A stretch of 64,000 nt of DNA from Acetobacteraceae bacterium AT-5844 (GTDB lineage Bacteria; Pseudomonadota; Alphaproteobacteria; Acetobacterales; Acetobacteraceae). A model generated the notes under the pieces. It saw only the letters and a list, made by a program, of their open reading frames with translations. It had not been told where the DNA came from and made no database searches. Location of the stretch: contig JH599949.1 in assembly GCA_000245075.1 (NCBI GenBank), forward strand, positions 1 through 64,000. Direction: 5' to 3'. How positions within the stretch are numbered: the first letter of the stretch is position 1; the number at the start of each line of letters is the position of its first letter. The translations under genes and the position numbers were made by a program. Positions 1 to 8,931 of the stretch are shown piece by piece.

Positions 1-1559
1 GCCTCGGCCAGCGGCTTGCCGCCGCGCACGGCAGCGAGCAGGGCGGCGGCGCGTTCCTCCTGGCTGCGGCGGCGGGCATCGTTGAGGTAGGCGGCGCGCA
101 CCTGCTCCGCCACGGCCTCGAAGGGCTTCAGCGCGGAGGGAATGACTTCCTGCAACTCGAAGGCGTACAGGCCCGTCTGCCCGGCCTCGGCCAGACGCGG
201 AGCCTGCCCGGTCTCGGCGGCGAAGATGGCGCGCAGGGCGATGTCCCGCGCCGCGCCATCCATGTTCATGTTGGCGGCGGTGCCGTCCTGCTGCGTGCCA
301 CGCGCATCCACGGTGACGTTCGCGATGGGCAGGGCGAAGCGCTGGGCCACCTCGGCCAGGGTGGCGCCGCTGGCCAGTGAATCCTCCACCTCATTGGCCC
401 GCTCATAGGCCAGATCGGCTGCGCGCTCGCTCTTCAGCGCCATGGTCACGTCGTCCCGCGCTTCCTCGAAGCTGCGGGTGCTGCCAGGGGCGATCGCCGT
501 CACCTTGATGACGTGCCAGCCGAAGGGCGTCTGCACCGGTGCGCTCACGCCGTCCGCCGCCAGGGCGAAGGCAGCCTCGGCCAGCTCCGGCACCGGCAGA
601 GAGGCGCGGTCCATTTCGCCCAGGGTCAGGGCCTGGCCGCCGGCCGCCTGCGCCGCCGTCTCGATGGCAGCGAAATCGGCGCCGCCGCGCCACTGGGTGG
701 CGATGGCCTCGGCCGCTTCCTTGCTCTGCATCACGGCCTGTTCCAGCGTGCGGCGCTCGGCCGTCTCGTAGGTACCGCGATGTGCCTCGTACCAGGCGCG
801 CAGATCTTCCTCGGTCGGGTTGATCTCGCCCGCAACGGTGAGGGGGGAGAGGGTGACGACCGCGACCTTGCGATATTCGGGCGCCGAGAAACGGTCCGGA
901 TTGTTCTCGTGGAACCGGCGGAGCTGCGCCTCATCTGGCGCGGCGGGCTCCGGCGCATCGGCGAAGGGCAGGGCCACCAGATCGGCCACGCGCCGTTCCT
1001 GCTGCCATACGAGCAGCGGCTTGATGATGGAATCAGGGCCCGCCGCGCCGGAGCGGACGGCGCCGACAAGCTGCTGGCGCTGCAGGTCGGCGCGCAGCAG
1101 GTTGAGGAACTCGGCTTCGCTCAGGCTGTTCGTGCGCAGGAAGCTGTCCAGCGCCAGACGGTTGAAGCGACCATCGGCGCCCTGGAAGGCGGGAATGCTC
1201 CAGACATATTCCTGCAGTGCCTGGTCCGGGGTGGCGACGCCCAGGCGCGCGGCTTCCTGCCGCTGCACACGATCCATCACCAGCCCTTCCACCGCCTGCC
1301 GGGCGATAGCCTGGGACATTTGCGGCGTGATCTCGAAGGAGCCGCCGAGCTGCCGCTGCACGCGCGTGATCTCGCGCCGCGCGGCAAGCTGCGCCTCTGG
1401 CAGTTCGATCCGTTCCTCATCCACCCTGGCGAGCGAATTATCGGCGCCGAAATTCCGGACGATGTCCTCAATGCCCCAGATGGCGAAGGACAGGATCAGC
1501 AGCAGGAAGAGGGCCTTGGCGAACCAGGTACCAGCGAGGCGGCGCAGTGCGGTGAGCAT
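1..1559 (-). CDS. ppiD: Peptidyl-prolyl cis-trans isomerase PpiD / SurA-N-domain chaperone, C-terminus cut by window edge
   Basis: Inner-membrane-anchored periplasmic folding factor for outer-membrane and exported proteins. The ATG at 1559 gives a short basic start (LTALRRLAGTWFAK) and one membrane segment (about residues 16-30), then a long SurA/PpiD-type N-terminal helical region. A parvulin domain follows, ending in QTPFGWHVIKV near residues 343-353, and then a C-terminal region that runs off the window. About 519 codons are present, and PpiD proteins are usually 600-640 aa. It is divergent from tpiA with a 118-nt gap. The parvulin part may be weakly catalytic, as in other PpiD proteins. 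Identity is clear from architecture; only the 3' end is missing. Confidence 0.88.
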   Translation of the reverse strand, partial: MLTALRRLAGTWFAKALFLLLILSFAIWGIEDIVRNFGADNSLARVDEERIELPEAQLAARREITRVQRQLGGSFEITPQMSQAIARQAVEGLVMDRVQRQEAARLGVATPDQALQEYVWSIPAFQGADGRFNRLALDSFLRTNSLSEAEFLNLLRADLQRQQLVGAVRSGAAGPDSIIKPLLVWQQERRVADLVALPFADAPEPAAPDEAQLRRFHENNPDRFSAPEYRKVAVVTLSPLTVAGEINPTEEDLRAWYEAHRGTYETAERRTLEQAVMQSKEAAEAIATQWRGGADFAAIETAAQAAGGQALTLGEMDRASLPVPELAEAAFALAADGVSAPVQTPFGWHVIKVTAIAPGSTRSFEEARDDVTMALKSERAADLAYERANEVEDSLASGATLAEVAQRFALPIANVTVDARGTQQDGTAANMNMDGAARDIALRAIFAAETGQAPRLAEAGQTGLYAFELQEVIPSALKPFEAVAEQVRAAYLNDARRRSQEERAAALLAAVRGGKPLAE

Positions 1560-1677
1560 CGTATCCCACAAGAAGAGGAGGCGGGGCGGACCATAGGGAA
1601 AAGGGGGGCGGTTGCCAAACCCTGCCGTCACGGGTAGCGCCGGGAGCAGGAACCGAATCATACGAGAGGATGCCCAA

Positions 1678-2424
1678 ATGACCCCAGGCGTACGCCCCCT
1701 CATCGCCGGAAACTGGAAGATGCACGGCACCCTGGCCTCCGTGCGGGAGCTGGCGGAAGGGGTGGCCGCCGGCACGGCGCCGGGTGCCGACCTGCTGGTC
1801 TGCCCGGCCTTCGTGCACCTCTCGCCGGTCGCCGCCGCGCTTCAGGGCAAGGCCGTGGCGCTGGGCGCGCAGGACTGCCATGCCAATCCGAAGGGCGCGC
1901 ATACCGGCGACGTCTCCGCCCCCATGCTGGCCGATCTCGGCGCCAGCTTCGTCATCCTGGGCCACTCGGAGCGCCGCGCCGACCATGGCGAGACGGATGC
2001 CGAGGTGCGGGCCAAGGCGGAAGCGGGCCTGGCCAGCAAGCTGACGCCCGTGGTCTGCGTGGGCGAGAGCGAGGCGCAGCGTCTGGCGGGTGAGGCGGAA
2101 GAGGTTGTCGCCGGGCAGCTGACCGGTAGCCTTCCGGATGGATTCGCCGCTGCTGGCGGCGTTGTGGCCTATGAGCCCGTCTGGGCCATTGGCACCGGCC
2201 GCACGCCGACTGAGGAGGATATCGCCGCCATGCATGCGCGCATCCGCGCGGAGCTGGAGAAGCGCTTCGGCCAGGCCGGCAGCACGCTGCGCATCCTTTA
2301 TGGTGGCTCCGTGAAGCCGGGCAATGCCAAGGCCATCCTGGCGCTGCCGCATGTGGATGGCGCGCTGGTGGGCGGCGCGAGCCTGGTGGCGGCGGATTTC
2401 CTGGCCATCGCCGCCGCGGCCTGA
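1678..2424 (+). CDS. tpiA: Triosephosphate isomerase
   Basis: Interconverts dihydroxyacetone phosphate and glyceraldehyde 3-phosphate in the cytoplasm (glycolysis/gluconeogenesis). 248 aa, the usual family length. Visible motifs are the substrate-binding NWKMHG (residues 12-17), the catalytic-His segment GHSERR, the catalytic-Glu segment [11 protein letters not shown] and the phosphate-binding YGGSVKPGN. The ATG at 1678 is preceded by AGAGGA at good spacing; an in-frame upstream extension to 1612 lacks family similarity. In many alphaproteobacteria tpiA is followed by secG, but here an M20 peptidase follows after a strong hairpin. Confidence 0.98.
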   Translation: MTPGVRPLIAGNWKMHGTLASVRELAEGVAAGTAPGADLLVCPAFVHLSPVAAALQGKAVALGAQDCHANPKGAHTGDVSAPMLADLGASFVILGHSERRADHGETDAEVRAKAEAGLASKLTPVVCVGESEAQRLAGEAEEVVAGQLTGSLPDGFAAAGGVVAYEPVWAIGTGRTPTEEDIAAMHARIRAELEKRFGQAGSTLRILYGGSVKPGNAKAILALPHVDGALVGGASLVAADFLAIAAAA

Positions 2425-2431
2425 CCGTGAA

Positions 2432-2453
2432 CGGGGCGGCTTGCGCCGCCCCG
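2432..2453 (+). terminator. Hairpin after tpiA
   Basis: Perfect 9-bp inverted repeat (CGGGGCGGC, loop TTGC, GCCGCCCCG) 7 nt after the tpiA stop. There is no U-tract, so it is either a weak terminator or an mRNA-stabilising hairpin between tpiA and the peptidase gene. Confidence 0.5.
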
Positions 2454-2479
2454 GCTTACGGCGCGAGACTGGGCGAACC

Positions 2480-3877
2480 ATGCCGAACGCTCAACTCGAA
2501 CAGGTCCTCGCCACGCTGGACGCGGCCAGGGCCGAAACCGAAGCCAGCCTCCTCGAATGGCTGCGCATCCCCAGCATCAGCGCCCAGACGGCGCATGCCC
2601 CCGACTGCCGGGCCGCCGCCACCTGGATGGGTGAGCAGCTCGCCGAACTCGGCTTCACCGTCGGGCTTCGAGAGACGCCGACGCATCCGGTGGTCATCGC
2701 CACCCATCCCGGCCCGGGGCCGGATGCGCCGCATATCCTCATTTACGGCCACTACGACGTGCAGCCGCCGGAGCCGCTGGAACTCTGGACCAGCCCGCCC
2801 TTCGAGCCGGCCATCGTCGATGGCCCCCACGGCCGCCGGGTCGTGGCACGTGGCGCGGTGGACGATAAGGGCCAGTGCCTGACCTGGCTTTCCGCCCTGC
2901 GCGCCTGGAACAAGGTGGCCGGCGGCCCGCCCGTGCGTATCACCGTGGTGGTGGAAGGCGAGGAAGAAGTCGGCAGCCCGAACCTCGACGCGGTGCTGGA
3001 AGCCGAGAAGCACATCCTCAAGGCTGATGTGGCGCTAATCAGCGACACCAGCATGTGGGGCTTCAATGAGCCCGCGTTGACCATCAGCCTGCGCGGCATG
3101 GTCTATGTGCAGATCGACCTGCGCGTCGGCGCGCGGGATTTGCATTCCGGCCTGTATGGCGGTTCTGCCGGTAATTCGCTGAACATCCTGACGAAGATGC
3201 TGGGTGAGCTGAAGGATGAGGATGGCCGCATCCAGATTCCTGGCTTCTATGACGGCGTCATTGAGCCCGGCGCCAACCAGCGCGCGGCATGGGATGCGCT
3301 GGGTTTCGACGAAGCGGCGTTCCTCGGCTCCCAGGGACTCTCCGTGCCCAGCGGCGAGAAGGGCCGATCCGCCCCCGAGCGCATGTGGGCGCGCCCGACA
3401 GCCGATATCAACGGCATCTGGGGCGGCTATATGGGCGAGGGCTCCAAAACCGTCATCGCCTGCGAGGGCCATGCCAAGCTGTCCTGCCGCCTCGTGCCGG
3501 GGCAGGAGCCGGCGAAGATCATCGAGGGCATCCGCCAGTTCGTTCAGGCGCGCATTCCGGCCGACGCCACCTTCGAGCTGCAGGTCTTCGCCAGCACGCC
3601 CGGCCTCTCGGTGCCCACGGATTCGCCTTACCTGGACGCCGCGCGGCATGCCCTGGCCGATGAATTCGGCAAGCCGGCGGTGCTCGCTGGTGGCGGCGGC
3701 TCAATTCCGGTGGTCGAGAGCCTGAAGCGCATCCTGGGGCTGGACAGCCTGCTGATGGGCTTCGGGCTGCATGACGACCAGGTGCATAGCCCGAACGAGA
3801 AGTTCGAGCTGGCTTGCCTGCATTCCGGGGCCCGCAGCCATGCGCGGCTCCTGGCCCGCCTGGGCGGGAAGGACTAA
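2480..3877 (+). CDS. M20 family dipeptidase (carnosinase/DUG1-like metallopeptidase)
   Basis: Predicted cytoplasmic di-zinc dipeptidase of the M20 family, in the DUG1/carnosine-dipeptidase subgroup. 465 aa. Metal ligands and catalytic residues are visible: GHYDVQP (His91, Asp93), the bridging Asp in RGAVDDKG (about 128), the general-base and ligand Glu pair in EGEEEVGS, the Asp in ISDTS, and the C-terminal His in DDQVHSPNE. The dimerisation insert begins near DLHSGLYGG. No signal peptide. The ATG at 2480 fits the family start; the frame is open further upstream inside tpiA, which I reject as an extension. The exact substrate is not deducible. Confidence 0.93.
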   Translation: MPNAQLEQVLATLDAARAETEASLLEWLRIPSISAQTAHAPDCRAAATWMGEQLAELGFTVGLRETPTHPVVIATHPGPGPDAPHILIYGHYDVQPPEPLELWTSPPFEPAIVDGPHGRRVVARGAVDDKGQCLTWLSALRAWNKVAGGPPVRITVVVEGEEEVGSPNLDAVLEAEKHILKADVALISDTSMWGFNEPALTISLRGMVYVQIDLRVGARDLHSGLYGGSAGNSLNILTKMLGELKDEDGRIQIPGFYDGVIEPGANQRAAWDALGFDEAAFLGSQGLSVPSGEKGRSAPERMWARPTADINGIWGGYMGEGSKTVIACEGHAKLSCRLVPGQEPAKIIEGIRQFVQARIPADATFELQVFASTPGLSVPTDSPYLDAARHALADEFGKPAVLAGGGGSIPVVESLKRILGLDSLLMGFGLHDDQVHSPNEKFELACLHSGARSHARLLARLGGKD

Positions 3878-3900
3878 GCCGCCAACGCGCAGCGGTGAAA

Positions 3901-3926
3901 GCTGGAAGGGCTCCGGCCCTTCCAGC
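3901..3926. terminator. Bidirectional terminator-like hairpin between convergent genes
   Basis: Perfect 11-bp inverted repeat (GCTGGAAGGGC, loop TCCG) between the convergent M20 peptidase and threonine aldolase genes. On the minus strand it is followed by TTTC. Placement and strength suggest it ends both transcripts. Confidence 0.7.
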
Positions 3927-3964
3927 ATGTCGAGCGATGGGCAAGACTTGAAAGCGTTTCCAGG

Positions 3965-5032
3965 CTACGCTTTCGCCACTGCTTCGCGAATGATCGACAG
4001 CGTCTCCTCCACCATGGCCGAGGTGACATCCAGATGCATGCAGGCGCGGATGCGTCCGCCCAGCATGGAAATCTGCACGCCCTGAAGGCGCAGGGCGGCA
4101 ACAAGACTGGCCGAAGGGAGCCCGGCGCCGCTGGTGTCGAAGAAAACCAGGTTGGTCTCCGGCTCCTCTACCGTCACGCCTGGGATCTGCCGCAGCCCAC
4201 GGGCGAGGGCCTTGGCGTTGGCGTGATCGTCGGCCAGCCGGTCGATATGGTGGTCCAGCGCGTGAAGGCAGCCGGCGGCACAGATGCCGGCCTGGCGCAT
4301 GGAACCACCCAGGCGCTGCTTCCACCGCCAAGCCTGACCGATGAATTCGCTGGAACCGGCCAGCACCGCGCCCAGCGGCGCGCCAAGGCCCTTGGTGAAA
4401 TCCAGCCAGACCGAGTCGAAGCCAGCCGCCATTTCGGCGGCCGGAATACCGGTGGCGACCACGGCGTTCATCAGGCGCGCACCGTCCATATGCGTGGACC
4501 AGCCCTCGGCCCTGGCCAGGGCGACGACGGCGTTCAGTTCCGCCTGTGGCCAGATGGCGCCGCCGCCGATATTGGCGGTTTGCTCCACTTCCAACAGGCG
4601 CTGCGGCGGGGCGTACCGGGTGTGAGGACGAATCGCCGCACGCAGCGTCTCCGCGCTGAACATGCCGCGCTCACCCTGCAAGGGATGGATCTGTGTCCCA
4701 GCCAGGGCAGCATGCACACCCCCTTCGCTGGAGAGGATGTGCGCCGTCTCATGTGCCAGCACCTCATCGCCAGGGCGGCAATGGGTCAGAATGGCGATCA
4801 CGTTGCACATAGTGCCGGAGGGCAGGAAGATCGCGGCCTGCTTGCCCATCAGCGCGGCCATGCGGTCGCACAGCGCATTCACAGTTGGGTCGTCGCCGAA
4901 CTGCTCGTCGCCCACCTCCGCCGCCATCATCGCATCACGCATCGCCGCGGTGGGCCGGGTCTGCGTGTCGGAATACAGGTTGATGCGGACCGGCGGCGCC
5001 CCAACGGGCGGGCGGGCGGGAGCATGGACCAT
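3965..5032 (-). CDS. ltaE: Low-specificity L-threonine aldolase
   Basis: PLP-dependent beta-eliminating aldolase that cleaves L-threonine/allo-threonine to glycine and acetaldehyde. 355 aa. The typical start INLYSDTQTRPT is present, with PSGTMCN, the aromatic/His-rich AHETAHIL, the substrate-side MDGARL, and the PLP lysine in DFTKGLGAP (Lys214). Start ATG at 5032, with an AGGG-like ribosome site about 10 nt upstream. It is the last minus-strand gene downstream of the lipA/COQ10/membrane-protein group with only a 37-nt gap, so it may be co-transcribed with them. Function is well supported; stereochemical preference is not. Confidence 0.93.
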   Translation of the reverse strand: MVHAPARPPVGAPPVRINLYSDTQTRPTAAMRDAMMAAEVGDEQFGDDPTVNALCDRMAALMGKQAAIFLPSGTMCNVIAILTHCRPGDEVLAHETAHILSSEGGVHAALAGTQIHPLQGERGMFSAETLRAAIRPHTRYAPPQRLLEVEQTANIGGGAIWPQAELNAVVALARAEGWSTHMDGARLMNAVVATGIPAAEMAAGFDSVWLDFTKGLGAPLGAVLAGSSEFIGQAWRWKQRLGGSMRQAGICAAGCLHALDHHIDRLADDHANAKALARGLRQIPGVTVEEPETNLVFFDTSGAGLPSASLVAALRLQGVQISMLGGRIRACMHLDVTSAMVEETLSIIREAVAKA

Positions 5033-5069
5033 GAAGCGATAACCCTCGTTCGGATGAACGGCGGGCTGG

Positions 5070-5300
5070 TCAGTCAGCCAGAGCCCGCCAGAATTGCTTC
5101 CATGCCCGGCGCAGGAACAGCAGCCCCGCGACGATGGCGAGCAACTCTAACGCCCGCCGGGCATAGGTCCAGGCCGGGGCGCCAGCTTCTGGCGTCCAGC
5201 TCAACCAGCCAACGCCATCGGCGCGAAGGTCGATGAGGGTTGGCAGGCCCCAGAACAGGGCAACCAAGAGTACGACAAAAATTGTGAGATAAATTCGCAC
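5070..5300 (-). CDS. Small two-segment membrane protein of unknown function
   Basis: 76 aa with a GTG start. Two hydrophobic segments (about residues 4-24 and 50-66) are separated by a polar, Trp-rich loop and followed by a basic tail (RRAWKQFW). I do not recognise a family. It lies between the COQ10-like gene (36-nt gap) and threonine aldolase (37-nt gap), same strand, so it looks like an operon member. An overlapping frame at 5074-5340 has no membrane pattern and is taken as a shadow. The reading frame is plausible but the start site is weakly supported. Confidence 0.55.
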   Translation of the reverse strand: MRIYLTIFVVLLVALFWGLPTLIDLRADGVGWLSWTPEAGAPAWTYARRALELLAIVAGLLFLRRAWKQFWRALAD

Positions 5301-5336
5301 AGCAAGCCGGATTTGGAGTGAGCCCAGGGGTGTTCA

Positions 5337-5819
5337 TCAACTCCGCGTGGCCGGATTACCGGCCGCGGGAGTCACGGAAGGGGCTGGCTTGCGTCCATAG
5401 AGGATCATCGCCCGCCTTTCGAAGCTGCGCACCATCAGGCGCACCGCCTCGTTGAAAACCACGCCGATCACGGCTTGCAGCAACGCACTGCGGAATTCGA
5501 AATCGACGAAGAAATCGACTTCCGTGCCGCCTTCGACCGGGGTGAACTTCCAGGTGTTGTTCAGGTACCGGAAGGGACCGTTCTCATACTGCACCCGCAC
5601 CTCGCGCGGACGGTCCAGCTGCACGCGGGAGCGGAAGGTTTCCCGGAACATCTTGAAACCGATGGTCAGGTCCGCCAGCAGTTCCGTATCAGTGTGGCTG
5701 ACGATGCGGGAGGCAACGCACCACGGCAGGAACTCCGGGTAGCGGCGTACATCCGCTACTAGGTCGAACATCTGCTCCGGCGTATAGCGCAGGACGCGCT
5801 TCTCGGCGTGGGTAGGCAT
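5337..5819 (-). CDS. COQ10/RatA-family START-like lipid-binding protein
   Basis: 160 aa helix-grip (polyketide cyclase / START-like) protein of the COQ10 family, whose members bind ubiquinone and support respiratory electron transfer. Some bacterial members are named RatA toxins, but that activity is not implied. The N-terminal signature RYTPEQMFDLVADVRRYPEFLPWC is characteristic, and a C-terminal helix (ALLQAVIGVVFNEAVRLM) closes the fold. Its ATG overlaps the lipA stop by one base (TGATG), so translation is coupled to lipA, a common alphaproteobacterial arrangement. Confidence 0.88.
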   Translation of the reverse strand: MPTHAEKRVLRYTPEQMFDLVADVRRYPEFLPWCVASRIVSHTDTELLADLTIGFKMFRETFRSRVQLDRPREVRVQYENGPFRYLNNTWKFTPVEGGTEVDFFVDFEFRSALLQAVIGVVFNEAVRLMVRSFERRAMILYGRKPAPSVTPAAGNPATRS

Positions 5820-6922
5820 CAGGCCGCGCTGGTCTTGACGGCGCCCTGGGGAAGGAGGCCCAGCTTGGCGTTACGCGCATCCCGCAGGGCCGCGAAATCC
5901 CGGTCCGCATGGTAGGAGGAGCGGGTGAGGGGCGTGGCCGAGACCAGCAGGAAACCCTTGCCGCGCGCAAGGCGGGCGTAATCCTCGAACTCGGCCGGCT
6001 CCACGAAGCGGTCTACCGCCGCGTGCTTCACGGTCGGCTGCAGGTACTGGCCGATGGTCAGGAAATCGATGTCGGCGCTGCGCATGTCGTCCATGACCTG
6101 CAGCACTTCGATCTTTGTCTCGCCCAGGCCGACCATCACGCCGGATTTGGTGAAGATGGAGGGGTCCAGCTCCTTCACCCGGTCCAGCAGGCGCAGGGAA
6201 TGGAAGTAGCGCGCGCCGGGGCGGATGCTCGGGTAGAGCTTCGGCACCGTCTCCAGATTGTGGTTGAAGACGTCCGGCTTGGCCTCGATCACGATTTCCA
6301 GCGCGCCATCCTTACGGAGGAAGTCAGGCGTCAGGATCTCGACGGTGGTCTCCGGCGCGGCCTTGCGGATAGCCGCGATGACCTCCGCGAAATGCCGCGC
6401 GCCGCCATCCTTCAGGTCGTCCCGATCCACGCTGGTGATCACCACATGGCGCAGGCCGAGCTGGGCCACGGCATCGGCCACGCGGCGCGGCTCGTCCGGG
6501 TCCAGATGCTTGGGCATGCCGGTGGTGATGTTGCAGAAGGAGCAGGCGCGGGTGCAGATCTCGCCCATGATCATCATGGTCGCGTGACGCTGGGACCAGC
6601 ACTCGCCGATATTCGGGCAGGCCGCTTCCTCGCACACCGTCACGAGCTTGTTCTCGCGCATCAGGTTGCGCGTCTCGTGATAGATGGGGTGAGTGGGCGC
6701 CTTTACCCGGATCCAGTCAGGCTTGCGCTTGATGGGATTATCCGGGCGGTGGGCCTTCTCCGGGTGACGGAGCGGCTTCTTGGCTTCCGGCGCGGGCTCG
6801 ACAGCCTCGACGGCGGCACGCAGATGTGCGGGCAACTCAACGGGAGCCACGGGCTTCGGGGTGCCGCCGGCATTGGAAACCGCGCCGCCGGCCCGGTGAT
6901 CGATCAGAATACGCGTGGCCAT
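5819..6922 (-). CDS. lipA: Lipoyl synthase
   Basis: Radical-SAM enzyme that inserts two sulfurs into protein-bound octanoyl groups. This makes the lipoyl cofactor needed by the PDH E2 and E1-beta subunits encoded just upstream. Two [4Fe-4S] motifs are visible: the auxiliary-cluster cysteines C97-x4-C102-x5-C108 and the SAM cluster C123-x3-C127-x2-C130 (CTRACSFC). The conserved RSSYHA near the C-terminus carries the auxiliary-cluster serine ligand. 367 aa, longer than the usual 290-330, because of a roughly 60-residue Pro/Ala/Lys-rich N-terminal extension. The true start could lie inside this extension. Confidence 0.97.
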   Translation of the reverse strand: MATRILIDHRAGGAVSNAGGTPKPVAPVELPAHLRAAVEAVEPAPEAKKPLRHPEKAHRPDNPIKRKPDWIRVKAPTHPIYHETRNLMRENKLVTVCEEAACPNIGECWSQRHATMMIMGEICTRACSFCNITTGMPKHLDPDEPRRVADAVAQLGLRHVVITSVDRDDLKDGGARHFAEVIAAIRKAAPETTVEILTPDFLRKDGALEIVIEAKPDVFNHNLETVPKLYPSIRPGARYFHSLRLLDRVKELDPSIFTKSGVMVGLGETKIEVLQVMDDMRSADIDFLTIGQYLQPTVKHAAVDRFVEPAEFEDYARLARGKGFLLVSATPLTRSSYHADRDFAALRDARNAKLGLLPQGAVKTSAA

Positions 6923-6987
6923 CAGGAACCCCGGTACTGTTCAGGCAGCGGCTCAGCTTCGCCGCTAAACCCCTCTATAGGAGCAAT

Positions 6988-7017
6988 CGGGGCCTGGATG
7001 CGAGCATTCAGGCCCCG
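6988..7017 (-). terminator. Terminator-like hairpin downstream of lpdA
   Basis: Inverted repeat with arms CGGGGCCTGgATGC and GCATtCAGGCCCCG (one G:T mismatch) in the 101-nt gap between the lpdA stop and lipA. It probably separates the pdh-lpdA transcript from lipA, although the U-tract is poor and read-through is possible. Confidence 0.6.
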
Positions 7018-7023
7018 ACGGCC

Positions 7024-8418
7024 TTAGATGTGGATCACCCGGCCATAGGCATCAAGCACCGACTCATGCATGGCTTCCGAGACGGTGGGGTGGGGGAAGA
7101 CGGTGTGGATGAGCTCCGCCTCCGTCGTCTCCAGGGTACGCGCGATGGTGTAGCCCTGGATCATTTCGGTGACTTCCGGGCCCACCATGTGGGCGCCGAG
7201 CAGCGCACCGGTCTTCGCGTCGAAGACGGTCTTCACAAAGCCCTCGGGCTCGCCCATGGCGATGGCCTTGCCATTGCCGATGAAGGGGAAGCGGCCGACC
7301 TTCACGTCGTAGCCGGCTTCCTTGGCCTTGGCCTCGGTCAGGCCCACCGAGGCGACCTGTGGGCGGCAATAGGTGCAGCCCGGGATGTTGGAGACATCCA
7401 TGGCATGCGGGTGCAGCCCGGCAATGGCCTCCACCACGATGATGCCTTCATGGGAGGCCTTGTGCGCCAGCCAGGGCGCGCCGGTCAGGTCGCCGATGGC
7501 ATAGACGCCATCCTCACCCGTGCGCCCGTACTCGTCGGTGACGATGTGGGTCTTCTCGACTTTGATCTTCGTGCCTTCAAGGCCGAGATTCTCGACATTG
7601 CCGACGATGCCGACCGCGGAGATCAGCCGGTCCGCCGTCAGCTCCTGCACCTTGCCATCCACCTCGACGATCGCGGAGACGCCCTCGCCATTCTTCCGCA
7701 CGCCCTGCACCTTGGCGCCGGTGATGACCTTCATCTTCTGCTTCTCGAACGCCTTCTTCACGAAGGCCGAGACCTCGGCATCCTCGACGGGCAGCACGCG
7801 GTCCATCGCCTCGATCAACGTGACCTCGGCGCCCATGTTCAGGAAGAAGGACGCGAACTCACTGCCGATGGCGCCGGAGCCGATGACGATCAGCTTCTTC
7901 GGCATGATGTCGGGGGCGAGGGCCTCGCGGTAGGACCAGATCAGCTTGCCATCCGGCTCGATGCCCGGGATCACGCGGGCGCGAGCACCGGTGGCCAGGA
8001 TGATGTGCTTGGCCTCGATCTCAGCGACCGGCTTGTTGTCCTTGGTGACGGAGAGCTTGCCCTTGCCGGCCAGCTTGCCGTGGCCATCGAACACTGTGAC
8101 CTTGTTCTTCTTCAGCAGGCCCTTCACGCCGGAAGAGAGCTGCCCGGCCACCTGGCGGGAGCGCTTCACCACCTTGGCGAAATCGTAGCGGATGTTATCC
8201 GCCGCGAAGCCATAGGCGTCGAGATTGTGCAGCAGGTGATTGATTTCGCTGGCCCGCAGCAGCGCCTTGGTGGGGATGCAGCCCCAGTTGAGGCAGATGC
8301 CGCCCAGGTGCTCGCGCTCCACCAGCGCGACCTTCATTTTCAGCTGCGCGGCGCGGATGGCGGCGACATAGCCACCCGGGCCGCCACCCACCACCACCAG
8401 GTCGAACTGCTCGGCCAT
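7024..8418 (-). CDS. lpdA: Dihydrolipoyl dehydrogenase (E3)
   Basis: FAD- and NAD-dependent disulfide oxidoreductase that reoxidises dihydrolipoyl groups of PDH (and probably other 2-oxoacid dehydrogenases). 464 aa. It shows the FAD dinucleotide fold GGGPGGYVAAIRAAQL, the redox-active disulfide in GGICLNWGCIP, the NAD-binding GSGAIGSEFA, the second FAD motif YAIGDL and the C-terminal catalytic His in HPHPTVSEA. It is located 14 nt after the GNAT gene in the pdh operon. There is no N-terminal lipoyl domain. Confidence 0.97.
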   Translation of the reverse strand: MAEQFDLVVVGGGPGGYVAAIRAAQLKMKVALVEREHLGGICLNWGCIPTKALLRASEINHLLHNLDAYGFAADNIRYDFAKVVKRSRQVAGQLSSGVKGLLKKNKVTVFDGHGKLAGKGKLSVTKDNKPVAEIEAKHIILATGARARVIPGIEPDGKLIWSYREALAPDIMPKKLIVIGSGAIGSEFASFFLNMGAEVTLIEAMDRVLPVEDAEVSAFVKKAFEKQKMKVITGAKVQGVRKNGEGVSAIVEVDGKVQELTADRLISAVGIVGNVENLGLEGTKIKVEKTHIVTDEYGRTGEDGVYAIGDLTGAPWLAHKASHEGIIVVEAIAGLHPHAMDVSNIPGCTYCRPQVASVGLTEAKAKEAGYDVKVGRFPFIGNGKAIAMGEPEGFVKTVFDAKTGALLGAHMVGPEVTEMIQGYTIARTLETTEAELIHTVFPHPTVSEAMHESVLDAYGRVIHI

Positions 8419-8432
8419 GTTTCTCGTCCTCG

Positions 8433-8921
8433 TCAGCCTTGGGCGGCGAGCGCATGCAGCGCATCACCAGCCAGGCGTTGATCGGTCCATTCGTCCTGCC
8501 CGACCGCGCCGATCCGCCGATAAAAGGCGATGGCAGGCGCGTTCCAGTCGAGCACATTCCATTCCACACGGGCGTGGCCCTCAGCCACCGCGCGCTTCGC
8601 CACTTCTTTGAAGAAGGCGGAACCCACACCGAGGCGGCGATGCGCCGGATCGACGAACACATCCTCGATCCAGAGCCCGCCGCGGCCGGTGAAGGTGCTG
8701 AAGGTCTCGTACCAGAGGCAGAAGCCGATGGGTTCGCCATCGGCCTCCGCAATCAGACCCCGGATGCGCTTCGTCGCCAGTGCGCCGTAGAAATCCTGGG
8801 GCGAGGCCTTCACCTCGTGGCCCAGGTTTTCGTACTCGGCCAGCGCGGTGACGAGACGGTGGACCGTCTCGGCATCGCGTGGCTTGGCGTCGCGCAGGGT
8901 GAAGCCGGGATGCTGGCTCAC
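8433..8921 (-). CDS. GNAT family N-acetyltransferase, diamine-acetyltransferase-like
   Basis: 162 aa single GNAT domain. FSTFTGRGGLWIEDVFVDPAHRRLGVG resembles spermidine/spermine acetyltransferases, with the acetyl-CoA loop R-R-x-G-V-G and a C-terminal AIAFYRRIGA. It is embedded between pdhC (10-nt gap) and lpdA (14-nt gap), so it should be made with PDH. Substrate unknown; a polyamine or amino-group acceptor is the family-based guess. Confidence 0.85.
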   Translation of the reverse strand: MSQHPGFTLRDAKPRDAETVHRLVTALAEYENLGHEVKASPQDFYGALATKRIRGLIAEADGEPIGFCLWYETFSTFTGRGGLWIEDVFVDPAHRRLGVGSAFFKEVAKRAVAEGHARVEWNVLDWNAPAIAFYRRIGAVGQDEWTDQRLAGDALHALAAQG

Positions 8922-8931
8922 AAAGCTGGCC

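Noticed and set aside
4034-5236. 400-codon open frame antisense to threonine aldolase
   Set aside because: It runs across ltaE and the small membrane protein; no domain or start signal.
6826-8481. 551-codon open frame antisense to lipA and lpdA
   Set aside because: Shadow of two certain genes; Asp/His/Leu-rich composition.
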